A DNA stretch of 31,998 nucleotides from CAG-791 sp963629395 (GCA_963629395.1 CAVGIV010000028.1:1-31998), one strand, 5' to 3'. Positions 1 through 7,881 are shown, counted from the stretch's first letter. The notes: generated from the letters alone by a model not told the origin. Program-made: numbers and translations.

Positions 1-201
1 GCGGTGGAAACCAGCTTCACCAAAGGTGTCAATGCGGTTTCCTGGGTGCTGATCCCCTTTACGCCTCTAGGCTCGGCGCTGGGCTTCACCGCCCTGCCCG
101 CCGCCTATTTTGCGTATCTGCTTCCCTGCATTCTGCTCTACATGGTGCTGACAACAGGTTTGAAAAAAGCCTATGTCCGCCACTACGGCGAACTGCTGTA
201 A
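1..201 (+). CDS. mgtA: Magnesium-translocating P-type ATPase, C-terminal fragment
   Basis: The frame is open from the first base, so only about the last 66 residues are present and the gene continues upstream of the window. The fragment has two hydrophobic stretches (about residues 12-30 and 33-51) and ends in YVRHYGELL. The final segment, an aromatic-rich membrane helix followed by LKKAYVRHYG, resembles from memory the extreme C-terminus of MgtA/MgtB magnesium P3-type ATPases, which ends in a last membrane helix and a short basic tail. These pumps import Mg2+ across the cytoplasmic membrane using ATP. None of the catalytic domain (phosphorylated DKTGT motif, ATP-binding domain) is visible. 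Another multi-spanning transporter remains possible. It converges on the mrp gene. Confidence 0.65.
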   Translation, partial: AVETSFTKGVNAVSWVLIPFTPLGSALGFTALPAAYFAYLLPCILLYMVLTTGLKKAYVRHYGELL

Positions 202-256
202 ATGGAGGTGCGCACAATGAACTGGAAAAGAATTTGGATGACAGCAAGCATTGGAC

Positions 257-280
257 ACCGTGTGGGCGGTCAGCTTTTTT
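257..280 (+). terminator. Possible weak terminator after the P-type ATPase
   Basis: A short inverted repeat, ACCG-TGTGGG-CGGT, is followed after four bases by TTTTTT. The stem is only 4 bp, so the evidence is mainly the T-tract and the position 55 bases after the stop codon, between converging genes. Confidence 0.3.
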
Positions 281-310
281 GCGCAATCGGCTTTGAATTT
301 CTGCCGGGAC

Positions 311-1147
311 TCAATCCAGCGCCGGGAGAATCTCGGAGAGCTTCTCCAGAGCCTCTGTTTCATAGAATTCAATTGCACCGGTGTCCATGGCGTGTGCCAG
401 GTTGGGGTCGATGGGAAGAGAGTCCACCAGTACGGTTCCCTCGCCGGCAGCCACCTCCTCGGCGTGGCTTTCACCGAACATATACACCTTCTCACCGCAG
501 TGCGGACAGGGAACATAGCTCATGTTCTCAACAATGCCCAGAATCGGCACCTTCATATCCCGGGCCATATGAACAGCCTTCTTTACAATCATGGAAACCA
601 GATCCTGCGGAGTGGTCACGATAAGGATGCCATCCAGAGGAAGCGACTGGAATACCGTCAGCGGTACATCACCGGTTCCGGGCGGCATATCGACGAACAT
701 GTAATCAATATCGCCCCATTTAACATCGGTCCAGAACTGCTTTACAACGCCTGCAACAATGGGACCTCTCCAGATGACGGGCTGCTCCTCATTTTCCATG
801 AGAAGGTTCATGGACATGATCTTGATGCCGGTGGACGTTTCGGCAGGGATCAGCGTACCGCCCTCGCCGTCCGGCCGCACACCCTCTACGCTGACATCCT
901 CGCTGGACACGCCGAACATGCGCGGGATGCTGGGTCCTGTAATGTCACAGTCCATAACAGCGGTCCGGTAGCCGTGACGAAGGGACCACAAGGCGCAAAG
1001 ACCGGTGACGGAGGACTTGCCGACACCACCCTTTCCGCTTACAACACCAATCATCTTCCGTACATGGCTGCCGGGATTGGCATCCACCTTGAAATTCGCA
1101 ACCGGCATCGGAATTTTTCCGTCGGCTGTTTTCTTTTCTTCTGACAT
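311..1147 (-). CDS. mrp: Mrp/NBP35-family P-loop ATPase (Fe-S carrier type)
   Basis: This 278-residue protein belongs to the Mrp/ApbC/NBP35 branch of the MinD-ParA ATPases, cytosolic proteins that bind and transfer Fe-S clusters. The deviant Walker A motif GKGGVGKS is at residues 38-45, switch I (MDCDITGPSIPRM) at about 65-77, and the Walker B region VDMPPGTGD at 152-160. A CPHC pair (Cys214, Cys217) matches the conserved CxxC that binds a bridging cluster between two subunits. The first 30 residues are a polar lead; no MIP18/DUF59 domain is fused, as is common in anaerobes. The ATG at 1147 has GGGAG upstream. It is the last gene of hypA-apt-xth-mrp, 59 bases after xth. The family is certain; the client protein cannot be told from sequence. 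Confidence 0.93.
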   Translation of the reverse strand: MSEEKKTADGKIPMPVANFKVDANPGSHVRKMIGVVSGKGGVGKSSVTGLCALWSLRHGYRTAVMDCDITGPSIPRMFGVSSEDVSVEGVRPDGEGGTLIPAETSTGIKIMSMNLLMENEEQPVIWRGPIVAGVVKQFWTDVKWGDIDYMFVDMPPGTGDVPLTVFQSLPLDGILIVTTPQDLVSMIVKKAVHMARDMKVPILGIVENMSYVPCPHCGEKVYMFGESHAEEVAAGEGTVLVDSLPIDPNLAHAMDTGAIEFYETEALEKLSEILPALD

Positions 1148-1206
1148 AATCTGTAATCTCCCTCTACGAGTGAATAGTTACGATGTAAATAAAAGCCGGG
1201 AACCTC

Positions 1207-1971
1207 TTAAACATTAATCTGTAAACCAACCGGGCAGTGGTCGGAGCCCGGGACATCGGTATAGATCGACGCATCACAAAGCTTCGGAAGCAGCGCATCC
1301 GAAATAATGAAATAGTCAATGCGCCAACCGGCGTTCTTCTCCCTTGCATGAAACCGGTAGGACCACCAGGAATAGACGCCGGTCGTATCCGGATGCAGAT
1401 GGCGCCAGGTATCCACGAAACCGTTGGAAAGGACTGCGGTCATCTTCCCGCGCTCCTCATCCGTAAAGCCGGCGTTATGATGATTGGAAGAAGGGTTCTT
1501 CAGATCAATTTCCCGGTGGGCGACGTTCAGATCGCCGCAGTATATGACTGGCTTGCCGGTTTCCAGCTTTTTGATGTAGGAGAGAAAAGCATCCTCCCAG
1601 AGCATGCGGTATTCGAGCCGCTCCAGCCCCTGCTTGGAGTTGGGAACATAGACCGTGATCAGGTAATAGGTGGGGTATTCCAGCGTGATAACCCGTCCCT
1701 CCTGGTCGTGCTCAGGAATACCGATGCCATACTGTACCGACAGCGGTTCCTCTTTGGTAAAGATGGCTGTGCCGGAATATCCCTTTTTAACGGCATAATT
1801 CCAATACTCATGATAGCCGGGCAGATCCATCTGAATCTGTCCCTCCTGCAGCTTGGTTTCCTGGAGGCAGATGGCATCCGGATCCTCCTTCTGCAGGAAT
1901 TCGTAGAAGGCATTCTTGCCGATACAGGCCCGCAGGCCATTCACGTTCCAGGAAATGAATTTCTTGCTCAT
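1207..1971 (-). CDS. xth: Exodeoxyribonuclease III (AP endonuclease, ExoA/Xth)
   Basis: At 254 residues this is a full-length member of the exonuclease III/APE1 endonuclease-exonuclease-phosphatase family, which cuts DNA 5' to abasic sites and trims 3' ends in base-excision repair. The N-terminus KFISWNVNGLRA carries the conserved metal-site Asn. The metal-binding Glu is in LQETK (Glu38), the catalytic GDLNVAH motif is at 146-152, WRIDYFIIS follows near 216-224, and the terminal GSDHCPV (242-248) supplies the catalytic Asp-His pair. All active-site motifs are intact. The start codon lies 6 bases after the apt stop, with GAGGG inside the apt end as a rather distant ribosome binding site, suggesting translational coupling. 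Confidence 0.96.
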   Translation of the reverse strand: MSKKFISWNVNGLRACIGKNAFYEFLQKEDPDAICLQETKLQEGQIQMDLPGYHEYWNYAVKKGYSGTAIFTKEEPLSVQYGIGIPEHDQEGRVITLEYPTYYLITVYVPNSKQGLERLEYRMLWEDAFLSYIKKLETGKPVIYCGDLNVAHREIDLKNPSSNHHNAGFTDEERGKMTAVLSNGFVDTWRHLHPDTTGVYSWWSYRFHAREKNAGWRIDYFIISDALLPKLCDASIYTDVPGSDHCPVGLQINV

Positions 1972-1977
1972 AGGCTG

Positions 1978-2508
1978 TTATTTGCCCTCATACTTGATGG
2001 CGGAGAACAGCTGGACCGGAGCGATGGCAGCGCGGCCGTTGAGGCCCTCCAGCTCCATAAGAACCAGAACGCCGACCACTTCGCCGCCAAGCTTTTCTAC
2101 CAGCTCGACCATTGCCTTTGCGGTACCGCCGGTTGCCATCAGATCATCAACGATGAGGACCTTCTGACCGGGCTGGATGGCATCCACGTGCATCTCCAGT
2201 GTGGCTGTGCCGTACTCCAGCGCATAGTCAACGGAAACCGTCTCGCGGGGGAGCTTGCCCTTCTTACGAATCAGCACCATCGGCTTATGCAGATTGTAAG
2301 CAAGCGGTGTGCCGAAAATGAAGCCTCTGGATTCGGCACCGACCACAACGTCGAAGTCGATATCCTTTACCAGGCTCTGCATTTCATCGATTGCCATGTG
2401 AAGACCGTCGGCATCCTGCGCAACGGTGGTAACATCGCGGAACATGATTCCCTTCTGCGGGAAATCCGGAATGGTCAGTACGTAGTCTTTCAGATTGTCC
2501 TTAATCAT
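1978..2508 (-). CDS. apt: Adenine phosphoribosyltransferase
   Basis: This 176-residue cytosolic enzyme salvages adenine with PRPP to make AMP. The N-terminal IPDFPQKGIMFRD (13-25) is the typical Apt hood region. VVGAESRGFIFG (55-66) and RKKGKLPRET (81-90) match the pyrophosphate and flexible-loop regions. The PRPP-binding signature VLIVDDLMATGGT is at 117-129. Length and motifs are those of the family. It starts 3 bases after the hypA stop, and GGAG of the hypA end (coding Lys-Gly-Glu) serves as ribosome binding site, so it is cotranscribed with hypA. Nothing unusual is seen in the protein. In many Clostridia apt sits near relA/spoT; here it does not. Confidence 0.97.
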   Translation of the reverse strand: MIKDNLKDYVLTIPDFPQKGIMFRDVTTVAQDADGLHMAIDEMQSLVKDIDFDVVVGAESRGFIFGTPLAYNLHKPMVLIRKKGKLPRETVSVDYALEYGTATLEMHVDAIQPGQKVLIVDDLMATGGTAKAMVELVEKLGGEVVGVLVLMELEGLNGRAAIAPVQLFSAIKYEGK

Positions 2509-2511
2509 GGT

Positions 2512-2880
2512 TCATTCTCCTTTTTGCGGATTGGACGCGGTATCACCCTCGATGCTCTCAATGACGCAGCCGGTACCGGTTCCACGAACCAGCGACGCAT
2601 CACCGCCGCAATGGGGACAGACAAAGCCTTCGGAACGCGGAAATCTGCGGCCGCAGATGCGGCAGACAAATGTGGCGGGGTCCCTCCGGATTCGAAGCAC
2701 GGCATCCTTACAGACAGTGCCTTCTCTTGCCGTTTCCCAGTACAGCTGCATGCATTCGTCCACCAGATCCGAGAGCTCACCGACCCGGAGTGTGACACAG
2801 GTCACCACCTCCAGCTGTTCCCTGCGGGCAACCTGCTCCGCGGTTTCGAGAAGCCCCTGGATAATGGGAAGTTCGTGCAT
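2512..2880 (-). CDS. hypA: Hydrogenase maturation nickel metallochaperone HypA
   Basis: HypA delivers nickel during assembly of the NiFe-hydrogenase active site (and urease in some species). The protein is 122 residues when started at the ATG at 2880, giving the obligatory N-terminal Met-His-Glu whose His2 binds nickel. A TTG four codons upstream lies inside the GGAGG ribosome binding site and is not the start. Two CxxC pairs (Cys73/Cys76 and Cys88/Cys91) form the structural zinc site. The final 15 residues are polar. It is first in the minus-strand operon with apt, xth and mrp. No hydrogenase or other hyp genes are in the window, so its client is unknown. Confidence 0.93.
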   Translation of the reverse strand: MHELPIIQGLLETAEQVARREQLEVVTCVTLRVGELSDLVDECMQLYWETAREGTVCKDAVLRIRRDPATFVCRICGRRFPRSEGFVCPHCGGDASLVRGTGTGCVIESIEGDTASNPQKGE

Positions 2881-2933
2881 TGCGGCCTCCAATCCTATAT
2901 AATTATCGGTGCTTGGCCAAAACTGCGCTTCCT

Positions 2934-2962
2934 ATTATACGTTCTGTTTGCGGATTTTCATA
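2934..2962 (-). promoter_or_regulatory. Candidate promoter of the hypA-apt-xth-mrp operon
   Basis: On the minus strand a perfect -10 box TATAAT (2934-2939) lies 54 bases before the hypA ATG. The matching -35 position (2957-2962, TATGAA, 17-bp spacer) is poor, which suggests an activator-dependent promoter. A dyad TGCGG-N9-CCGCA (2949-2967) spans the -35 box and could be an operator. Confidence 0.5.
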
Positions 2963-2974
2963 CCGCACAATTGC

Positions 2975-3026
2975 AACGATTCGTCTTAACGATTCGTCCT
3001 AACGATTTGTTTTAACGATTCATCCG
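2975..3026. repeat. Four tandem 13-bp repeats in a divergent promoter region
   Basis: Four head-to-tail copies with consensus AACGATTCGTCYT occupy 2975-2987, 2988-3000, 3001-3013 and 3014-3026. Copies 1 and 2 differ at one base; copies 3 and 4 are more diverged. Each good copy contains the short palindrome ACGA-T-TCGT. The array ends 12 bases from the candidate -35 box of the hypA operon and 60 bases from the start of the NYN gene, so it could be a cooperative operator or a simple-sequence tract. Confidence 0.8.
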
Positions 3027-3086
3027 GAAGCCATCGCTGGCCGGCATTTATGCAGAGGCAGTCGGGAAGGGGTTATGTAACTGTTT

Positions 3087-4199
3087 ATGGAAGATATCAA
3101 CATTGCACTTTTGATTGATGCGGACAACATCAGTGCCAAATATATTTCTGTTATTTTGAGTGAGCTGTCTAAATACGGCAAAATAACGATCCGCCGCATG
3201 TACGGAGACTGGTCGCAGGAGCGCCTTCGCTCGTGGTTTAACTGCTCCGCCGGATATTCACTCACGCCGGTAATGCAGCCGAACAATACGCCGGGCAAGA
3301 ATGCGTCGGACATCGGTCTGATCATTGATGCGATGGACATCCTGTATGCAAATTCGGTGCAGGGCTTTTGCATCTGCTCCAGCGACGGAGATTTCAACAA
3401 GCTTGCCACCAGACTGCGTGAGTCCGGCAAGGTTGTCATTGGAATGGGAGAGAAGAAGACACCGGAGTCCTTCCGTGTGTCGTGTGAGCGCTTTATTTTC
3501 CTTGATGTTATCAGCGGCAGCAGTGATTCGGACGAGGAGGATACCGGGACCAGAGGAAAGAGCAAGGATCGCCGCAAAAATACCGGCAAGACTGCCCAGC
3601 AGACATCCGGAAAAAAGACAGGTGCCGGATCGTCGGCAGCCGGCAGGAAGAAGGCGGCGGAGACAGCATCTGAGGCTGCTTCCTCGCAGCAGGAGAATTC
3701 GTTTGATGAGTTCCTTCCGGGGGATGTACCACAGGAAGACCCGGGATTTACCGATAAATCGGAAATTGAGGCTGCCATTGTCAAGATGATCACGGACAAT
3801 GCGGCGGACGGAAAAGAGACGGGGCTGGGAGAAATCGGCTCCCGCCTTGTGAAGATTTTCCCGGATTTTGATATTCGGAATTACCATTACAGCAAGCTTT
3901 CGGAATTTTTAAAGGATCTGCCGTCGCTGAGCGTGACAACAAGAGACAGCGGCGTCTGGATTTCACAGAAGATTACAGCGGATTCGGAAATCGAGAAACA
4001 GATTCTGGCGATTTTCCGTCGGCACAATACGCAGGACCTGCTCCTTAGCACGCTCAAGCAGGAGCTGGAGGACATGAATCCGAATCTGGATGCAACCATA
4101 CGAAAGAGCGGCGTCACAAGATTTTCGGTATATCTGAATCGCAACATTCATTCAGTAGAGGTGAACGGGCGGCATGTGAGTCTGCCGCAGGGAAGGTAA
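3087..4199 (+). CDS. NYN domain-LOTUS (OST-HTH) protein, putative RNase
   Basis: This 370-residue protein has an N-terminal NYN/LabA-type PIN-like nuclease domain (about 4-141). Acidic residues expected at the metal site are visible: IDADN (Asp11, Asp13), SDIGLIIDAMD (Asp75, Asp81, Asp84) and SSDGDF (Asp100, Asp102). A charged, low-complexity Lys/Gly/Ser/Glu linker follows (143-222). Residues 225-293 look like a LOTUS/OST-HTH RNA-binding winged helix, and 300-368 like a second, more diverged one. Bacterial NYN-LOTUS proteins are thought to act on RNA, but targets are not established. It heads a run with alaX (5-base gap), yitT and the DUF1846 gene. The ribosome binding site (GGGAAGGGG, about 14 bases upstream) is weak, and no better start is seen. 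Confidence 0.88.
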   Translation: MEDINIALLIDADNISAKYISVILSELSKYGKITIRRMYGDWSQERLRSWFNCSAGYSLTPVMQPNNTPGKNASDIGLIIDAMDILYANSVQGFCICSSDGDFNKLATRLRESGKVVIGMGEKKTPESFRVSCERFIFLDVISGSSDSDEEDTGTRGKSKDRRKNTGKTAQQTSGKKTGAGSSAAGRKKAAETASEAASSQQENSFDEFLPGDVPQEDPGFTDKSEIEAAIVKMITDNAADGKETGLGEIGSRLVKIFPDFDIRNYHYSKLSEFLKDLPSLSVTTRDSGVWISQKITADSEIEKQILAIFRRHNTQDLLLSTLKQELEDMNPNLDATIRKSGVTRFSVYLNRNIHSVEVNGRHVSLPQGR

Positions 4200-4204
4200 G
4201 TTCT

Positions 4205-5479
4205 ATGGTTATAGCGACGAGAAAGTTATACGATGAGCAGCCCTACCTGCGGGAATTTGATGCTACAGTTCTGGCTGCAGAGCCTGGAAAAGAAGAAGGG
4301 ACCGTGCGGGTTGCGCTGGATGCAACACTGTTTTTTCCGGAGGAGGGAGGACAGACCCCGGACAGGGGACTGCTGGCAGGATACCCGGTGGAAGATGTGC
4401 AGCTGGAGGCTGGAGAGATCATCTGGCATCTCATAAGGACGACAGACGAGAGCGGCGAAACTGCGAAGGAGAAACGTGGATCCTCAGGAGATGCGGCGTT
4501 ACCCCTTTCTGCCGGACAAAGCGTTCATGGCACACTGGACTGGCAGCACCGATATTCCAATATGCAGAATCATTCCGGAGAGCATATCCTCTCCGGACTT
4601 TTGCATTCTCTGTGGGGATATGAGAATGTGGGCTTTCGACTGAGTGAGAATACTGTAACGCTGGACACCGGCGGTGAGCTACAGGAGGACGATCTGCTGC
4701 GACTGGAACAGAAGGCCAATGAGGTGGTTTGGAGAAATGTTGATATTCTCTGCACATATCCATCTCCTGAGGAGCTTGCGGTGCTGGAGTATCGCAGCAA
4801 AAAGGAGATCGACGGACCGGTGCGGATTGTAACCATAGACGGTGTGGACCGCTGCGCCTGCTGCGCCCCGCATGTGCGCCGTACGGGGGAAATCGGCCTG
4901 ATTAAGATTCTTTCAGCAGAGAAGAACCTGGACGCAGTCCGGCTGACCTTTGTCTGCGGTGAGCGTGCCCTGCATCAGATGCAGCGGTATCAGGAACAGC
5001 TCCGCCAGGCATCGCAGCTTATGAATGAGCCGCGGGAAACGGTAGCTGATGGCGTGAGACGGCTTGAGGGCGAGCTTACGAAGCTGCGCGAGACCTGCCG
5101 GAACAGAGAGCTGCAGTATGTGGAGGCCAGAATGGCGCAGCTTTTTTCGGAGCTGGGAGGCGGCGAAGACTTCCGCGCCCAGACAGAAGGAAGGGACCGG
5201 TTCCTTTTTGAAGAGGAGCTGTCTGTTCCGGCCCAGCGGCAGCTGATGAACCGAATGTGCAGCATGGGCTGGCGGTATGCGGGCGTTTTTGTCGGATCGG
5301 ACGAGTCGGGATGGAAATACCTGATTGGAAGCAGAGGGCAGGATGCCGGCATTCCAAACCGGATTCTCCGGGAAACCTTTGGGGCCAGAGGCGGCGGAAA
5401 GCCGGAGATGGTTCAGGGAACGGCAAAAGCCTCCAGAGAGGCCATAGAAGAGACGCTGAGCCGCCTCGGAAAAGGATAA
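4205..5479 (+). CDS. Alanyl-tRNA editing protein, AlaX type with DHHA1 domain
   Basis: This 424-residue protein is a free-standing relative of the AlaRS editing half, which hydrolyses Ser- or Gly-tRNA(Ala). The N-terminal β-barrel region contains FFPEEGGQTPDRG (43-55). The zinc site is complete: HSGEH (His123, His127) and CxxxH (Cys219, His223). A coiled-coil stretch (about 255-305) leads to a C-terminal DHHA1-like domain with GARGGGKPEMVQG (near 393-405). No aminoacylation domain is present, so it edits rather than charges. Length fits the long AlaX class. It starts 5 bases after the NYN gene and ends 1 base before yitT, in a probable operon. Exact misacyl substrate cannot be read from the sequence. 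Confidence 0.93.
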   Translation: MVIATRKLYDEQPYLREFDATVLAAEPGKEEGTVRVALDATLFFPEEGGQTPDRGLLAGYPVEDVQLEAGEIIWHLIRTTDESGETAKEKRGSSGDAALPLSAGQSVHGTLDWQHRYSNMQNHSGEHILSGLLHSLWGYENVGFRLSENTVTLDTGGELQEDDLLRLEQKANEVVWRNVDILCTYPSPEELAVLEYRSKKEIDGPVRIVTIDGVDRCACCAPHVRRTGEIGLIKILSAEKNLDAVRLTFVCGERALHQMQRYQEQLRQASQLMNEPRETVADGVRRLEGELTKLRETCRNRELQYVEARMAQLFSELGGGEDFRAQTEGRDRFLFEEELSVPAQRQLMNRMCSMGWRYAGVFVGSDESGWKYLIGSRGQDAGIPNRILRETFGARGGGKPEMVQGTAKASREAIEETLSRLGKG

Positions 5480-5480
5480 G

Positions 5481-6350
5481 ATGAAAGACAGATTACGACT
5501 TCATGCGGCGGATGTGCTGCTGATTTTGATAGGAAGCACCATTACCACCTTCGCGACCAAATACTTCTTTGATCCGGCAGGACTGGTTACCGGAGGTGTT
5601 TCCGGCCTTGCTATTATTATTAAATATTTGACAGGGCAGTATATGGGAACGGAGATTCCGCTGTGGCTGTCCAACCTTCTGGTGAACATTCCGATCTTTT
5701 TGTTTGCATGGAAGACGGACGGCTTTCGAAGCATTATCCGAACCGGACTCAGCTGGATTATCGTGACGGTGGAGCTTGGCTTGTTTCCGGAATACGACCT
5801 TGCATCCGGAAATCTTCTCCTGGTCGCTGTATACGGCGGAATTTGCTTTGGCGCGGGTACCGGTGTTCTTCTGATGGCGCGTGCGACCTCCGGCGGTACG
5901 GATATGCTGGGGAATTCCCTGCACCGGTATTTTCGCCAGTATGGTGTGGGACGCATCATTCAGATCCTGGACGGGATTGTTGTAATCCTGGGCGCAGTGG
6001 TATTCAATGTGGAACACACACTGTATGCATTGATTTCTGTATACATCATGGGGAAAATTACGGACTGGATTCTGGCAAGAGGCCGCACGGCAAAGTGTGC
6101 TATGATCATCTCCGATTGCTCGGAGGAGATCGCAAACGATATTCTTCATGATCTATCCAGGGGAGTCACCAGTGTGACCGGAACCGGAATGTATTCCGGT
6201 AACCATAAAAATGTGCTGATCTGCATCTGTAGCAGCAAGGACATTGTTGAGATTAAGGACATTGTACGCGAATATGATCCCAGGGCATTTTTTATCGTCA
6301 GTGATGTGACGGAGGCGATGGGAGAGGGCTTTGTGGAAAAGTGGAGCTGA
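5481..6350 (+). CDS. YitT family membrane protein (DUF2179 C-terminus)
   Basis: At 289 residues this is a typical YitT/YpjC/YqfU-family membrane protein of Bacillota. About five to six hydrophobic segments occupy residues 10-210, including the conserved early loop FDPAGLVTGGVSGLAII (31-47) and ARATSGGTDMLGN (133-145). The last 80 residues are a soluble DUF2179-type domain (GMYSGNHKNVLICICSSKD region). The family sits in the cytoplasmic membrane; its transported substrate or role is not established. The ATG follows the alaX stop by one base, with AAAGGA overlapping the alaX end as ribosome binding site, so the two are probably translationally coupled. Confidence 0.92.
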   Translation: MKDRLRLHAADVLLILIGSTITTFATKYFFDPAGLVTGGVSGLAIIIKYLTGQYMGTEIPLWLSNLLVNIPIFLFAWKTDGFRSIIRTGLSWIIVTVELGLFPEYDLASGNLLLVAVYGGICFGAGTGVLLMARATSGGTDMLGNSLHRYFRQYGVGRIIQILDGIVVILGAVVFNVEHTLYALISVYIMGKITDWILARGRTAKCAMIISDCSEEIANDILHDLSRGVTSVTGTGMYSGNHKNVLICICSSKDIVEIKDIVREYDPRAFFIVSDVTEAMGEGFVEKWS

Positions 6351-6368
6351 GGAAAAGGAGGGAAGGCA

Positions 6369-7841
6369 ATGGCGTCTTCTGCAATCGGATTTGATTCCAA
6401 ACGATATCTTGAACTGCAATCACTGCACATTAAGGAAAGAATGTCTCACTTCGGGAAGCTGTATCTGGAGTTCGGCGGCAAGCTGTTTGATGATTATCAT
6501 GCCTCCCGCGTGCTGCCGGGGTTTGAACCGGATATTAAGCTGCAGATGCTGGAGCAGCTGCGGGACAAGGCAGAGATTATCATTGTTGTCGGAGCAGATG
6601 CGATAGAGCAGAATAAGGTGCGCGGTGATCTGGGGATTACCTATGACGAGGATGCACTGCGGCTGAAGGCAGCCTTTGAAGGGCGCGGCTTTTATGTCAG
6701 CAGCGTTGTAATTACCAAGTATACAGGGCAGCCGGCTGCGGATCACTTTCGTCAGAGGCTGGAGCGTCTGGGAATCCGGTCCTATCTGCATTATGTAATT
6801 GAAGGATACCCTTCCAACATACCGCTGATCCTTAGCAGCGACGGATATGGACGGAATGACTACATTGAAACCTCGCGTGAGCTGGTGGTGGTGACGGCAC
6901 CGGGGCCGGGCTCCGGCAAAATGGCGACCTGCCTGTCCCAGGTTTATCAGGATCATCAAAGAGGCATCAAGGCAGGCTATGCAAAGTTCGAAACCTTCCC
7001 GGTATGGAATCTTCCGCTGAAGCACCCGGTGAATCTTGCATACGAAGCAGCAACGGCAGATCTTGCGGATGTCAATATGATTGATCCGTTCCATCTGGAG
7101 GCCTACGGGGAGACAACTGTGAATTATAACCGGGATGTCGAAATTTTCCCGGTGCTGCGGCAGATCTTTGAAGGGATTATGTCGGAATGCCCGTATAAAT
7201 CTCCTACGGATATGGGAGTCAACATGGCGGGCTTTGCAATATGCGATGACGAGGCTTGCTGCAGGGCCTCACAGCAGGAGATCATCCGGCGCTATTATGC
7301 GAGTGCGGTAAATGTGCGTAAGGGACTGGCAGAACCTGCAGAGCTGTACAAGCAAGAGCTTCTCCTGCGGCAGGCAGATGTTACGCCGGCGGATCGGGCC
7401 GTAGCGGTGGAAGCAGCAAAGAGGGCCGAGCAGACCGGCCTTCCGGCGGTTGCCATTGAGATGAAGGATGGAACGATTATTACCGGGAAAACCGGGGATT
7501 TATTGGGGGCTTCTGCAGCAGCTATTATGAACGTGCTGAAGGAATATGCACAGATACCGCATGAGGAGCTTCTGGTTTCGGCAGAGTCCATCGCACCCAT
7601 CCAGCTCTTGAAGACGGCCTACCTTGGAGGAAAGAATCCAAGGCTTCACACAGATGAGCTGTTGATTGCGCTGTCTATCAGCGCCGCAGACAATCCGCAT
7701 GCAAGACTTGCCATGCAGCAACTTCCAAAGCTGAAGGGGTGCGAAGTGCATTCCTCGGTGATCCTATCGGACGTGGACGAGGGAATTTTCCGGAGGCTCG
7801 GCATGCATCTGACCTGCTCGCCGGAGTATGAAAAGCGATAG
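6369..7841 (+). CDS. DUF1846 (UPF0371) family protein
   Basis: A 490-residue cytosolic protein matching the DUF1846/UPF0371 family, widespread in Clostridia and lactic acid bacteria. It starts IGFDSKRYLELQSLHIKERM and contains the family's APGPGSGKMATCLSQ segment (177-191), a P-loop-like glycine-rich motif that may bind a nucleotide. KFETFPVWNLPLKHPVNLAYEAATADL (about 215-241) is another family hallmark. Length is that of the family. Biochemical function is unknown. A GGAGGG ribosome binding site 6 bases before the ATG is strong. It is the last gene of the NYN-alaX-yitT run, 18 bases after yitT, and is followed by a 215-base gap. Confidence 0.92.
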   Translation: MASSAIGFDSKRYLELQSLHIKERMSHFGKLYLEFGGKLFDDYHASRVLPGFEPDIKLQMLEQLRDKAEIIIVVGADAIEQNKVRGDLGITYDEDALRLKAAFEGRGFYVSSVVITKYTGQPAADHFRQRLERLGIRSYLHYVIEGYPSNIPLILSSDGYGRNDYIETSRELVVVTAPGPGSGKMATCLSQVYQDHQRGIKAGYAKFETFPVWNLPLKHPVNLAYEAATADLADVNMIDPFHLEAYGETTVNYNRDVEIFPVLRQIFEGIMSECPYKSPTDMGVNMAGFAICDDEACCRASQQEIIRRYYASAVNVRKGLAEPAELYKQELLLRQADVTPADRAVAVEAAKRAEQTGLPAVAIEMKDGTIITGKTGDLLGASAAAIMNVLKEYAQIPHEELLVSAESIAPIQLLKTAYLGGKNPRLHTDELLIALSISAADNPHARLAMQQLPKLKGCEVHSSVILSDVDEGIFRRLGMHLTCSPEYEKR

Positions 7842-7862
7842 GTGCGTGTACGGAAATATTAG

Positions 7863-7881
7863 AAAGATTTCAGTCTTTTTT
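7863..7881 (+). terminator. Possible weak terminator after the DUF1846 gene
   Basis: AAAGA and TCTTT flank a 6-base loop and run into a TTTTTT tract, 22 bases after the stop. The stem is short and AT-rich, so the assignment is tentative. Confidence 0.35.

Noticed and set aside
251..1144. A 297-codon plus-strand frame across mrp
   Set aside because: It is the complement of the intact Mrp ATPase gene and has no recognisable domain.
1237..3015. A 592-codon plus-strand frame across xth, apt and hypA
   Set aside because: All three minus-strand genes have intact family motifs and ribosome binding sites; the plus-strand frame has none.
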